From: Trema orientale
Lineage: Eukaryota > Streptophyta > Magnoliopsida > Rosales > Cannabaceae
Assembly (NCBI GenBank): GCA_002914845.1
Contig: JXTC01000371.1
Coordinates: 2,251-66,250 of the forward strand
Length of the DNA: 64,000 bases
Direction of reading: 5' to 3'
Positions 46,343-59,005 of this stretch are shown here, one piece after another. Below the pieces are notes generated by a model. The model ran no database searches. It saw only the letters and a program-made list of their open reading frames with translations, and was not told the origin of the DNA. Both the position numbers and the translations under genes were made by a program. Within the stretch, counting starts at the first letter, position 1. Each line of letters opens with the position of its first letter.

Positions 46343-49300
46343 TCAAGCGCACACAGCAGCTGCAGCTACATCAGGATGATCATCGCATTCACGCCTTCTC
46401 TCAATGAATCTCTGTCGAAATTTCTCAAATTCCCCAGCTTTGATTGCTTCTCTTATCGACCTGAAGAACTGCAGATAATGGTGGGTGTTATGTCTGCAGC
46501 ATCAACGACAACATAATTTATGTCAGCAAGTTAAGGAAAAAAACCACGATCTAATGAGGTTAATTAACTTCAAAATGCTAATTAGTGGGAAAGAAAAAAG
46601 AGAGATACATTTCCAGCAAAATCTGGGCGAGCATTTCGTGAACATTGAGTAGGTGATTGATGTACGCTTTTGTATGATTCTGGCATGTATAGCAGCCACA
46701 GTTTTTGACAATAGGTGATGTATCTTTCCTGAATGGGAAACATATAAAAAGGTTTTCAGAAGATACATACCTAAGTAGATATATAAAGATATATAATATG
46801 GGCAATACTTTCTAAATGTGGCAATGCCGTATTAATTTCTTGTGAGTGAGTATAGCACAAATATCTCTACCAACCAAAATGGCGGTACCCAGAAGCTGAA
46901 AACCAATAAACATGGAACCATCAACATATTGTTGGAAGTAGAAAAGAGAAGTCATCATCAATACCTGTAAATTGTCGCTTTCAAATTAATTTTTGTTTGT
47001 TCACTTCCCATATAACCGGGATGAAACTCAGAACCACTAATCTCAACTCCACCTGGTGGGAATGTGAGTGCAATGCCTCCAAGGGTAAGATGGTATACAT
47101 ACCTGCAAAAGAGTTATTTAAATCATTTGAATCCGGTGAAGTTCGCAGAAAGAGAGATTATTGGAAAATGATAAGCAGCAGAAGGGACTACATACTCGGA
47201 GTCAAAAAGATCAATGCCTGCAGCAACTCCCTGCAAGACCTCCTCTGAAAGATTAAAAACAAATGTTATTTGCAAACATTTTATTACCACATATTTGTGC
47301 AACAATAAATATAAAAACTTGAAAATGATTTCCTCGGATGAAATCATGTGTAAAACTGAAAATCAAAAACTGAGTAGATTACAAATTGAAAGATCACGGA
47401 CTAAACTACAAAACCCCAAAAACGTTATGGAGTCAAATGGTGGAAAGTAAAGAGTGCCTATTTCTTCAAACCATGATGAATTCCTTACTAGTAGTAGCAT
47501 TCAATTGAGATGCCGGAAATTAAAAACTCATACCTGGAAGTCCAAGCCCACAGACAAAACGCGGCTTCTCCTCTTGTAGAATATCCTGAGCATGTTTGTA
47601 GAATAATTATACAAGTATAGCTAGCAACAAAAAGAATATATTGTACGTCATGTTATATTATTTCTTGAACCAGATAATACAGCTCCAAAACATCGAGGCA
47701 CTATACTTTTCCTTTGCCAAATAGGGGCTATTGGTAAAATGCAAATAAATCTAGTCTAGTCGAGTTGATTAGTCAGTCATACGACAGAAATTGCATCAAA
47801 TACCATCAAAGCCATACATCACATAATTAAAAGTCCCGTGGAAACCATGAATTGAGCTTGTTTCAGCATCATCAACCTTAAAAAACAAAATCACCACACT
47901 TATTCCACCAGCTTAAACCATGCACTTATGCCCAATAGGCAAAATGGTTGCCAAACCCAACTCCATTAACTTATAGAACTATTTATCACCAGGTATATTT
48001 CTATGAGAATAGAAGATTTATCAGTTTTTATTAAATTGGAACAGCCACATATTGATAAAACCTGCAGAGAAATTAACTCTAAGAAATAGGTGTCTTACAG
48101 TTACAGCATTGAGAAGAGCAGGGCGCTCCTCCATGCTCTCTCCAAGTCCAAAACCTCCAATCAAATAACCTGCAGAAAAATAATTTGAGATCAGTTCATA
48201 GCGAAAAAGATTGCAAGAGACAAAAAGAATGACAGCTCAAATGGGAAAAACACTAAAAACTACTAACAGAAGGATTTATTTTTTGCAGGTAGGAAATTAA
48301 GGTTATCAAGATCAAAGCTCTTTGAGGCATTATGTCTCGTTAAGAAATCATTTTTTGTTTCCCAGGTAAGTGCGTGGGGGAATTAGTTAATTCCCTCCAC
48401 ACCAATTAACATGTCTTCATCTCAACCAATTTGTGCAAATATATATTTTCTAAAGATAAAGCCGACCACATTGACAAATAGGATTAAGTTACTACTTTTC
48501 CTATGCCATCAAAATAATGGCACCATGACATAATTTTTGTGATCTGTTATTAGTTGCAAGGTTGCCGTATGTAACCTGTAATTAACATGATTTGTTTAGA
48601 ATTGGATGATCATAGCATGCTACTTCTACTACTAATCACTTGTTATTATTATGTAATCTCTAATAAGATTATAATTAGAAAAGTTAAGATATTGAAATGA
48701 CTAAATTACTTCAAAAAGTTAAAAAAGTCGAGACCTGACACACTTCTCTGGGATACCTCTTGCGCACATCGTTCACGTTCTTCCACATTGGAGCCTCCAA
48801 CAATGGATCCAATAACAGCGCCACCTGCCTGCATTATGAAGTTTAGATTTTCCATATCAATCACTTCTGACACAAAAGTATAAACTTTTTTCTTTGCTGG
48901 TGAAAAATTGTAAACTCAATTCAACTAAGTCTTAATCCCTACTATTTAGTGCTTTGAAGCACTGTCTAGCGAACATCGTATAGTCATTGCCTTCACAATT
49001 CTATAAACCGGAAAAAACAAAAGATGAAATTAACAGCCCACAACCCAAAAGAGAAAACCATTTTACAGTCTTGTATACCGAGTTTAGCGCAATGCATTCA
49101 TCAAGCCATCTCACAGTTCGATCCACAGAGGTCTTATTCCTCTTCTCTGATACCCAGGCAGGAACTTCATCTGCCAAAGTGGCCCATATGTTAGGCCTCA
49201 TGCAACTAATCATTTCAACATAATCTACAGGTTTAATCTGCAAGCATATCAAAATTTTTGTAACTTCAACAAAACATTCCCATATGACACAAAAACAAAA

Positions 49301-49931
49301 TGCAGTGAGGAAGCAACAAGCGCCAATTACCAAGAGTCGACCGCAACGAGTCTCAAAAGAGGCTCCAATTTTATTAGTTGAATTATACTCCGGAAGACTT
49401 TGTATAGAATCCCTAGCTACAGCAGCAAATGCGTAGTCAGGCAAACCAAGCATCTGGTTCAATCCTCCCAAGCTTGAAATAGTTTTCGGATAAAGGCCTT
49501 CCGAGCTACATAAGCAAACAACTCAACTATAAACAATCAAAAAATTTGATCTTTTGGTTTCTTCCCATGTTTCATAGCAAACTAAGCGGGCATACACCAA
49601 AACAGCTTTTTAATACATATATACAAACACATACACTTGAACTGCAACCCCATTATCACCAAACTGACAAGCAAAAAAACGAAAGTAAATTTAAAAAGAA
49701 GAAAAGGGTGTGGAGTTTAAAGACTTACAAGTGAAGAGGGCTAACTTGGAGGAGATGGGAATCTGGGGAAGGAAGAGAAGGAAGAAGGTCCGGGGAGATA
49801 AAATGGGGAAGCCCTTTACGGGTGGAGAGGAGAAGAGCAGGGGTCTCTATTGGGCCAGGGCAATTGCCCAGTTGGAGTATCCCTGACCTTGCTTTTCCAC
49901 TGCTGTTCCATGCCTTAACCGCAAACTTCAT
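46343..49931 (-). CDS. QTRT2: Queuine tRNA-ribosyltransferase accessory subunit 2
   Basis: Ten exons on the minus strand (49931-49729, 49505-49331, 49237-49079, 48828-48735, 48169-48099, 47585-47534, 47244-47196, 47102-46965, 46728-46609, 46493-46343) join in frame to 403 aa. The protein is a TGT-family TIM barrel. It opens MKFAVKAWNSSGKARSGILQ and has GGFGLGESMEERPALLNAVT, GLGLPEEVLQGVAAGIDLFD and the zinc site CGCYTCQNHTKAYINHLLNV (Cys-x-Cys-x2-Cys, with His further on). QTRT2 is the non-catalytic partner of QTRT1; the dimer exchanges guanine 34 for queuine in tRNAs with GUN anticodons. QTRT1 is not in this window. The C-terminus ends DVAAAAVCA. The start Met was chosen at MKFAV because upstream codons are repetitive leader. 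Confidence 0.94.
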
Positions 49932-50258
49932 GCTCTTCTCCTCCGTACAAAGAAAACTCTTGTCCGAGTAGAAACAAAGAAAAGTCTTGTCAGAGTAGAA
50001 AGAAACTAGATTAGAGGGTTTTAGATCAAGCGTTAGGCCAGAAAACATAAGAAATCAAAACTGTGGTTCGAGGCAGAAGAAGCAAAAGAACGACCCGACA
50101 GATAGGGCGACAAATAAGCAGAGGCTACCTTGTTTATATACGGGAAGGGGATAGAAACAAGAAAGTGAAATGTGTTTTCTAATTAAAACCGTACTGGACA
50201 GTGAGGACAAGTTGTATTACTTTTCAGTCTTATAAAGTTTTTAACTTAGATTGTGTTA
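49932..50258 (-). promoter_or_regulatory. QTRT2 leader and promoter region
   Basis: A leader with a short duplicated phrase (AGTAGAAA-CAAAGAAAAGTCTTGTC) lies at 49955-50010. A possible TATA-like TATATA is at 50135-50140, read on the minus strand. The Mutator-type MITE at 50259 starts about 330 bp upstream of the ATG. Confidence 0.4.
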
Positions 50259-51179
50259 GGGTTAATGACATCATTAGTCCCCAATCTATTATCATTTTGG
50301 CATATTAGTCCTAAACTTAACTTTTGTGGCATTTAAGTCCTAAATATTTCTTTTTTTGGCACCATTGATCCTTTTGGCATATTTCGTCCAAGATTTCGTT
50401 AAAATTTATTTGAATGAGAGAAATTTTACACCATGGATCTCAATTTTTCAATTGTTTAACAATTTGGTCCATAATTATTTTTTTGTATTCATATTTCTGA
50501 TTAACAATATTGCATCTGTTAATCTTTCAGAAAATTGAAATTCAAAGACGAATATAAAACAAACAGTTCATTTAAAAACCAAATTCAAAAAAGAAAAAAA
50601 ATTATACTAATAAACCTTAGTTTATGTCAAACTATAGTAACTTTATGAATAAAAAATAATTATCTTACCATTTTTAAAACTAAAAAAATTTTATATACAG
50701 TCATACAGGTTTTTACACTAGTCAAATTTGACTAAAAATTTACTACATCTATTAAATGTTCCTGTAATTATGAATGGTTCTTCTAAAAAATTAATTAACT
50801 ATTTGCAGTAAATAAGCCTGAAAAGTTTTATAGTTTTCCATTAAATGTTCATTTCTTTATGTAATTGCATCTATCAATCTTTTGAAAAATTAATTTTTTA
50901 GAATTTTAATTTTCTAAAAGATTGGTAGATGTAATATCGTTTATAGGAAATATTTATATACAAAAAAATGGGGACCAAATTGTTTAACAAAAAATTAAGA
51001 TCAATGGTATAAAATTTCTCTCATTCAAATAAATTTTAATGAAACCTTGGATCAAATGTACCAAAAGGACCAATAGTACCAAAAAAAGAAACGTTTAGGA
51101 CTTAAATGCCACAAAAAATAAATTGAGGACCAATATGCCAAAATAGTAATAGGTTGGGGACCAATGATGCCATTAACCC
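50259..51179. mobile_element. Mutator-type MITE with long terminal inverted repeats (921 bp)
   Basis: GGGTTAATGACATCATTAGT at 50259 pairs with the complement of the right end at 51179. Pairing extends about 285 bp inward at roughly 85% by eye. A perfect 9-bp direct repeat, ATTGTGTTA, flanks the element at 50250-50258 and 51180-51188. Long inverted repeats plus a 9-bp target duplication define Mutator superfamily insertions. The interior (about 50546-50895) is AT-rich with no transposase, so it is non-autonomous. Confidence 0.9.
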
Positions 51180-51479
51180 ATTGTGTTACGACATTGATCT
51201 TTGATTTTTAATAGGAATTATGCATAAAAATTCCTTAACTTTCAACTTTTCTGGAAAAAAAAAAAAAAACCTCCGATCTTCTAAAGTTTTTAACTTAGAT
51301 TGTTACAAATAAAATTCTAAGTAAATATGTTTGTAATTAATCTCATTTTAATAATTACATATTTGAATTAAAATTTCAAAGAGCTTAGAGTGTTACAAAG
51401 ACACCACCGATTGGGCTGGAATAATAGATGTTTGAAGTTCAAATCGGCACATGGCAATATAACCCACAATTAAGTATAA
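51180..51479. other. AT-rich spacer
   Basis: It contains a poly-A run near 51256 and no coding sequence. Confidence 0.5.
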
Positions 51480-51487
51480 CCCACAAC

Positions 51488-51671
51488 CACGGGCGGAGGG
51501 AGAAGGTTTTTGGGGGAAAAAAATTTACTTGTATTGAAAAAGAAAAAACACTTTGACTTAAAATTAGCTAAAATAGTTCTATGCTCCCACTAAAAATTGG
51601 CAAAAATTGTACCTAAAACTCTACTTACGTCATTATGTCTCCATTGAATGAATTTACCGGTTCCGTCCCTG
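51488..51671. mobile_element. Small hAT-type MITE (184 bp)
   Basis: The ends CACGGGCGGAGGGAG and the complement CAGGGACGGAACCGG are imperfect inverted repeats resembling CAGGGGCGGAGCC-type hAT termini. A perfect 8-bp direct repeat, CCCACAAC, flanks it at 51480-51487 and 51672-51679. Eight bp is the hAT target-duplication length. No coding capacity. Confidence 0.7.
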
Positions 51672-51679
51672 CCCACAAC

Positions 51680-53600
51680 TAAAAATTAAAAACATTTGTA
51701 GTTAGCTAATTAACATAATCTACATTATACCCGTCTTGATATATATAATTTATAGGTGAATTTATTGTCACCTTTAGTTTATTCTTTATACGCCTTTTTT
51801 CAATTAAGCTTTTTTATTACTGAAATAACCCTTAATGAAATTATTTAAGTATATAAATTTTTTTCTTGAAAAAACCTTTTTCATACGACTTTCTAAAATC
51901 TAGAAAAAAAGATAAAAAACTTCACGTCTTGTTCTGAAACATATTATATAAGTATTATTACAATCATAAATTCTTAAATTCTAAATTTTTTGTATGACCC
52001 AAATAATTAAACGCTAATTAAATCTATTTTTTTAGTTTTATACAATATTTATTTGTACTTGAGATGAACAATTCATATAATTAAAGCCGCAAAACGATGA
52101 GGTTTTTTTTTTCGTTTTTTAAATTTAAAGTTCGCTAATGGTATGGTTTGATTTTCCACTCCTATTATCACATTATTTACCTGATTATTAGGGCATACAA
52201 TCTTGAATTTTATTTTTTTTTTAGCGCTCAACTTATGGCATTTTTTTATTTATTTAATTTAAACAATATCCCTTGGGAACATTTTTTTGTCTTATATATA
52301 ACAGTTATCTAGAACTCGATTTTCTTCGGTGATTCATTAAAAATATGTATTGTTTTTCAGTCAATTTCAAAAGTAAAGCGGTAAAAAAAAAAGTTCGTCT
52401 ATCAAAGAAAGAAGAAAGGAGATCTTGTGTTTTTCTAGGTTGAGAATAAGCATAAACAAAGAAGATGACATGAAGATAGAAGATGGATGGGTATATGCTA
52501 AAGGAAAGGCAGAGAAAGGGGTGAGAACAAGTAAGGATGGGTAGGAAGAGAAAATACAAATTATATTAAAGGATAATTTTGGAATAATAAGGAGTATAAT
52601 AAGTAGTAATTAGATTTTAAATTTTAATGGGATGGTGTTTTTAACAATAGTATTAGAAGAGCATACACACTGGTGGCAAATAGAGTCATCCATAATTTGG
52701 AGAATGTATAAAAATGCCCTACTTTTGAGGGTAGCTTTTAATAAATATCTTGTTTTTATATTATTAACAAAAATATCCCTTTTTTCTTATTTGTATCTTT
52801 TTAATACCAGATGTGCCCTTACCCACTTGCTACCTCTTCGTCTTCCTCTTTGATTTCCTCAGCTCATGCTACCAAATCAAAGAGGACCTAGCAGAAATCG
52901 ATGAATCGCTCTAGGGGTCTTCATCAATCTATGGCTAGGAGAGAAACCATGTCATCTTCATCATCGTCGATCAAAGCTCTCTTCCTCGTCGCGTCGGGCT
53001 CTACTGCAAATCGAAGCAGTGTAGTTTGGGGGCACCATTTTTTATTAAGTTTTTGAGAATTTCGCCGCTGGTTCTGAATCAGGCGTAGGTAGGATTCTGG
53101 TTCTTTTTTTGGGGGTTTATTTTCTATGACCCAAATTAAAAAAAAAAAAAAAAGAGAGAAAAGAAAAGGATTCATTCTATTAGATTTAGGATAAGTGCAC
53201 GTAAGTTCAAAGGTTCAAAGGAGGATGATTTCTTATTCTCAGCAATAAATAGCTCTTATATTCATGGATGCAAGTTAACTTATTACTCTGAGCATGTATA
53301 CTATTTAGCTAACACTGTTAAATATGTGGTCTTTGGCAATATGTAGCCAAAAAGGAAGATGTGCTCTTCGTCGTGATTTTGAATATGGTGATGTGGACTT
53401 AGATGAATCGTAAGGTCACTTTGACTTTGAGCCCAAGTATATCTTTTTTTTTTTTTTTGAAATGTCAAAGTGAATATATCTATTTGAAAACATATTTATG
53501 GCATCTTGGTGATTTTATTAGATCTAAGAATTTATATTAAGAGTTCAATCTTATTTGGTTCAAGTCTTTTTTTTTTTTTTCATTTTTTTGGATAGGACTC
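51680..53600. other. AT-rich intergenic DNA with a GC-richer islet
   Basis: Mostly low-complexity. A GC-richer islet at 52810-53060 has short open frames on both strands (one minus-strand frame ends RALIDDDEDDMVSLL) that I cannot assign. A phrase at about 52700-52800 (ATAAAAATGCCCTACTTTTG and onward) is related to 56568-56660 in the same orientation, which marks the two neighbouring repeat arrays as parts of related elements. Confidence 0.4.
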
Positions 53601-53611
53601 GATTTCACCGG

Positions 53612-54345
53612 TAAATAAAAAATTTATGTACACTGGTAAATGAATTACATATTATGGTAAATGAATTATATACTATAGTAAATAAAAAATATACACCAGT
53701 AAATATGTTATATTATGATAAATAAATTATATACACTGGTAAATAAAAAATATACATTAGTAAATGAATTACATATTATGGTAAATAAATTATATACCAT
53801 AGTAAATGAATTATATATACCGGTAAATGAAAAATATATGTCGATAAATGAATTATATGTACCAGTAAATGAAAGGTATACACTGGTAAAAAAAAAAATA
53901 TGTCGATAAATGAATTATATATTACGGTAAATAAATTATATACCATAGTAAATGAAAAGTATAAACCAATAAATGAAAAATATACACAGGTAAATGAATT
54001 ATATACGCCGATAAATGAAAAATATATGTTGGTAAACGAATTATATACACAGGTAAATGAAAAGTATACACCAGTAAATGAAAATTATACACTGGTAAAT
54101 GAATTATATATTATGGTAAATAAATTATATACTATAGTAAATGAATTATATACTATGGTAAATAAAAAATATACACCGATAAATGAATTATACATAGCGG
54201 TAAATGAATTATATAACCGATAAATAAAAAATATATGTTGGTAAATGATTTATATACTATAATAAATGAATTATATACAACGATAAATGAAAAGTATACA
54301 CCGATAAATAAAAAGTATATACCAGTAAATGTATTATATATAATT
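53612..54345. repeat. 21-bp minisatellite, about 35 copies
   Basis: Units follow GTAAATGAATTATATACxxx with variants (GTAAATAAAAAATATACACC and similar). The spacing is almost always 21 bp, with a shorter unit near 53895. Because the period is a multiple of three and the unit lacks stops in one frame, it translates as heptads such as VNELYTP/VNEKYTP. That is why long open frames appear at 53715-53909 and 53900-54223. No start context, codon bias or splice signals support a gene. Confidence 0.92.
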
Positions 54346-56330
54346 TAATATTATTTCACCTTTTTAGGGGTAATTTGCTAATATGCTACTGTAACTACCA
54401 CTAAAATTTCATAATTTAATAGGTTACCTTTTAAGTTCTACACCGCTTGATTATCTAATTATTACTCGCAGACTGTACAATCTGTTTCCTCTAGTCTTAC
54501 TAACCGTTCAATCCTCTATCCAAAAATCAAAATCACGTAATTCTTTTTTTCAAAAAACTCTATGAAAATTGTCCCTAAGAAAAAAAAAATCATGGAGAAT
54601 AGTAAATATGAAAGTATACTGTTTAATTAAAAAGGATTTTTCTTTTCGGGAGTGAGACAAAGAATCACTTTTAGTGAAATGTGAAGGGGAATCTCGCCAG
54701 TGAAGAGCTCATACTACTAGAGATTAAACTGAAAAATCAGTTGAACTAGTCGGAAATCACGAAAAATCTCGACTGGCATAGCTAGAATTGACGAAAATAG
54801 AAGTAAAAAAAAACGAATATTCTGATTAATTAAAGTCAAAATTTGGTGAATTCAAACTGAAAACAGCAGAAGATTGTGAAGTTTAGAGAAATTAAGCTTT
54901 AAGATAAATAAATTGAGAAAATCCAGAAGAGAAAGTTGGATATTATAGCTAGGAATAGAATAAAACCAAAGCAAATATTGAGAAGGAGAAGAAAAATCTC
55001 AAGCAAATTGCATCAGAGGTTCCATTCTTTCTGGACCATCCGATCATGATTGTTGAAATACAAAAGTATCAGGATATAGAGATATCAAAAGCTCAAAGGT
55101 ATAAAATGTCAAATTAGGTTATCAGAAAAAATATGTTGAATTGGTCGACAAAGTTGAAAACTCCAGTCAAATATGGCAAAGTAATATAGAATTAAGATGG
55201 AGATAGAGATGGAGAAGCTAAGGAGGGCAGAGAAGGAATAGATGAAATAGGGGTAAAATAGGCAAAGCAACTCCAATAATTTTTAAAAGGGATATAAATG
55301 TTAGAACTTTAAAAAAGGGGCATATACTTACAGAGAATGACAAAAAAGGGTATCCCATGTAGTTTCCTCCCCATAATTTATATATTTTATTTTATGCTAC
55401 CTATATCTATATATCTTTTAAAAAATAATGAGTTTAGAGACTTATATGCTTATATATTTGAATTTTAGAGTTTAAAAATTATTTAATATATTGTTGTGTT
55501 TGATATTATGTTCACTATAAAATATATATGGGCATCAATCTAGTAGGTATTTTTTTTTTAACCAATCCATAGGTATTGTTTTGCTCAATTAAAAATCATC
55601 ACGTACGTCTTTTCATAGTAAAAGGTGAAGAGAGAAAAATATTAAATAATAGATATTTATTTAATTTTTTTCTAACTACTCATATTATGGTAGCTGTTAA
55701 ATAATGATCCAATGGCTAAAAAAATATCTATAAATAGGCAAAAACAAAATACATATTGGATTGTGAACATATATATATATACTCAAAAATTTACTTTTAT
55801 AATTTTCTTATTTTGTCATAATTAATAGATAATGGGTAATCATAATTTTTTCTGTTATCTGTTGGGTATTCCTGGTACTCAGCACCACATTGTACCTGCA
55901 TCTAAAACAATAGTTAATACAAATAATAATTAATAAGCTTACAACTAATCTATGGAGATGCTAATTGAAATCTCGTCCCTGATTTACCTATTGCCATTCT
56001 CATGTTATAGAAACTCTTTAAAATTAATCATAATTCGTTTGTGAATTATATTTTATCTTAGCTTGCTATATGGACTTTTAGATATTACCTTCTACTATCT
56101 TAAATTATACTTTATAAACAGTGATTATTCAATTGAAATTAGGGGCCAATAAGATTAAAATATAACTTAAGAAGTTCAATTCTTATTTTGACATGCTATT
56201 GCTTGTTTTTTATTTTAATCTGAAAAACGACTTACTTTATGGAATTTCTTATTGTCATTCAACTCCCTTCATTATAATGATATCAAACTTGTCATAGAAA
56301 AGTCCACTATTCTCCATCGCAATAGAAACA
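54346..56330. other. AT-rich non-coding stretch
   Basis: No open frame with protein-like composition is present. The parts at 54600-55260 are purine-rich and of mixed sequence; 55260-55380 has phrasing (AAAAGGGGCATATACTTACAG) like Mutator-type element ends. An (AT)n patch lies near 55768. Nothing else is identified. Confidence 0.5.
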
Positions 56331-56639
56331 AGGACAAAATATCCTATTCTCCCGATTTTTATAGAAGTTATGGTTTACCCCATCAGTTTTGATTTTTCTT
56401 CCATTCACCCCAAATATTACAAATGTTATTGTGGTTTGCCCTACCAATGGATGGGGTTAGAGATTGTTAGGGCAAAATCATAATTAAACAAGTCGGTTGT
56501 TTTAACCCTAATTCAATGCTAGTCTCAGGCCTTGTTGTCATGTTTTTTTTTTTTTTTTTTAAGATTGTACAAAAATAACCCACTTTTGAAGGTATGATTT
56601 AGTAGATATCTCTTTTTGATTTTATTAATAATTATATCA

Positions 56640-58215
56640 CTTTCTTACTAATAATTATTTGAGCTTACCGTTATTTCCTTAGTAAATTATTTATTTACCA
56701 CTATTACAAATTGGTATATAATTTATTTACCATGACTTAAATAAATTTATCACTGTATCGAAGTATATTATCCCTGATAAATTACTTATTTATCACTATT
56801 TTAAGGTGGCATATCATTTATTTACCGTAACTTGAAAAAAAATTATCACTTATATACAGTAGCATATTTACCATTATAATCTAGTAAATTACTTATTTAC
56901 TAGTATTATGAGGCGGTATATTATTTATTTACTGTAACTTGAAAAAAATTATCACTTATATACAGTAGCATATTTACCATTATACTCCAGTAAATTACTT
57001 ATTTACTACTATTATGAGGTGGTATATTATTTATTTACTATGACTCAAAAAAATTTATCACGTATAGACGGTGGTATATTTAATATTATACCCTTAGTAA
57101 ATTACTTATTTATTATTTTTATGAGGTGGTATATTATTTATTTACCGTGACTTGAAAGAAACTATCACTTTTATATGATGGCATATTTACCATTATACTC
57201 CGGATAAATTGCTTATTTACCACTATTATGAGGTGGTACTAGGGGTGAATAAAAAACTTGTCAACCTGCACCGACCGCTCGACCTGCACTAAACCGTCTG
57301 CCTAAAAACCAACCATTTAAAAACCCGTCAAGTGGCGGATGGGTCAGTTTGAACCCGCTAAGGAAGCAGGCATGTTCGGTTTGCCATTAAAGCATGCATG
57401 TTCAACCCGACCCACCCGCCTCAAAAAAAAAAAAAAAAAGAAAAAAGAAAAAAAGAGCTAATTATCCTTTATGACTTTAGTGGACTTGTAGGCACGTATA
57501 TAATATAATGTAAATAACTAATCAATTTATGACATCTTATGGACTTTGATGTTTTGCTTAAATTATTTAAGCATGTATTATTATACTCCATGGGATTTAA
57601 TTACTTAGTTTTAATTTTTAAACTTTTCGAATTCTATATTTTATTGAGGTTATATATTGTGATACTGTGATATTTTGAGAGTTTCTTTTACTTTCTACCT
57701 GATTTTAGGTCTCTTAAGTTTAGTTCTATATCATGCTTCTTTGAAAATAAATTTTAATTTGATTATTGATTAGTCTTTAGATAATCTGGACTTGCCAAAC
57801 AAATCTGCCATAGCTGCCTGCAAAAAATCGCCTGACCCACCATTTAATTGGGCGGTTATGGGTTGAGCGTTTCTAAAACTGCTAAAAAATAAAACCGCAC
57901 AAACTGCCCGCAACCCGCCCGCTTTGCACATCATTTATTTACCGTGATTTGAAAAAAAATTATCACTTATAGACAGTGATATATTTACTATTACGCCCCT
58001 AGTAAATAACATAATTTTTTCTTATTACAAAAAGTTACATATCATTTATTTACTATCATTATTGGTTGGATCATGAATTTACTTTTATATAACTTATTTA
58101 CTATCTATATCACTAATTTATATGTATATAACTCATTTACCATGATTTATTATGTATACCACTAATTTTCCTCATTTACCACCGTATATCACCAATTAAC
58201 CAAAATTAGAGATTA
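56640..58215. repeat. 106-bp tandem array, interrupted
   Basis: Units with AATTATCACTTATATACAGT recur at about 56735, 56841, 56947, 57052 and 57160, and again at about 57957 after an insertion. Each contains TTTATTTACC-type phrases. The short word GTATATAATTTATTTACCA is the complement of the 21-bp minisatellite unit at 53.6-54.3 kb, so the two arrays are related and inverted. Confidence 0.8.
57241..57930. mobile_element. hAT-like fragment inserted in the tandem array
   Basis: It begins AGGGGTGAATAAAAAACTTG, a hAT-type left end, followed by a GC-rich stretch with repeated ACCCGC/CCCGCC words. It ends with CCGCAACCCGCCCGC at about 57925, where array sequence resumes. The right terminal repeat looks degraded and no 8-bp duplication could be fixed. 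Confidence 0.45.
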
Positions 58216-58691
58216 TTCAAGTAAATATATACCTCAGAGAAAACCTGAAATAGGTGATTATAACATTATACTTTTAGAATGGGATAATAGAATAAAAATT
58301 TTGGGCAAATAATTATAGCTTCCTAAATTCAAAGTAACCTCTGAAAATTATGGTTCTAATAATATGTATAAGAACACAAATAAATCTCAAGTTTGCGGTC
58401 ATGGTAAAGTGATTAGTGTTGTATGGAGGACGATACTTTGAGCTGTATTCCAATGCCTGGGAGAGGAAGCAAATCACTCGAAACCAAAATCAATGTAGTT
58501 ACCAACACAAGGCGATCGTCTTTTCGGGATGAGCTTCACCCATGAAGAATTGGAACCATAGTGGCCGAGTCAAGCCAAGTCACGTAAACGAACTGACCCA
58601 ATCGAATCTCGTCATTGTACACCAACACCAAGTCCTGGTCAGATATTGAGACGTAATGGACCAAATCGGAGGCTTTAAAAATGATCTGCTC

Positions 58692-58985
58692 CGCCATGGA
58701 TTGTCATTGTCATTGCCGTCTGCCGTCGACTTCAGCGAGCGAGGGTCAGATCTCGATGACCTGAAGAAGAGTTGGGCGGTAGCTTCATCCACCATGGATT
58801 GTCATTGTCATTGCCGTCTGCCGTCGACTTCAGCGAGCGAGGGTCAGATCTCGATGACCTGAAGAAGAATTGGGCGGTAGCTTTATCTGCCATGGATCAC
58901 CGTTATTGTCGTCGTCTGCTTCGCCAAGAGAAGGTAAGATCTTGATGACGTGAAGAAGAGCCGTGCGGTAGCTTTATGCAATATG
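58692..58985. repeat. 98-bp tandem repeat, three copies
   Basis: The word CCATGGAT starts units at 58694, 58792 and 58890, exactly 98 bp apart. The first two are almost identical and contain GCCGTCTGCCGTCGACTTCA and GGGTCAGATCTCGATGACC; the third is diverged. It is GC-rich relative to the region. Open frames across it are not assigned to any family. Confidence 0.85.
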
Positions 58986-59005
58986 AAAAAAATTAGTTTT
59001 CTATA

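Noticed and set aside
53715..54223. Two open frames made of VNELYT-like heptads
   Set aside because: Openness follows from a 21-bp minisatellite. There is no independent sign of a gene.
58656..58862. 68-codon open frame over the 98-bp repeats
   Set aside because: It repeats with the DNA unit and has no recognisable domain.
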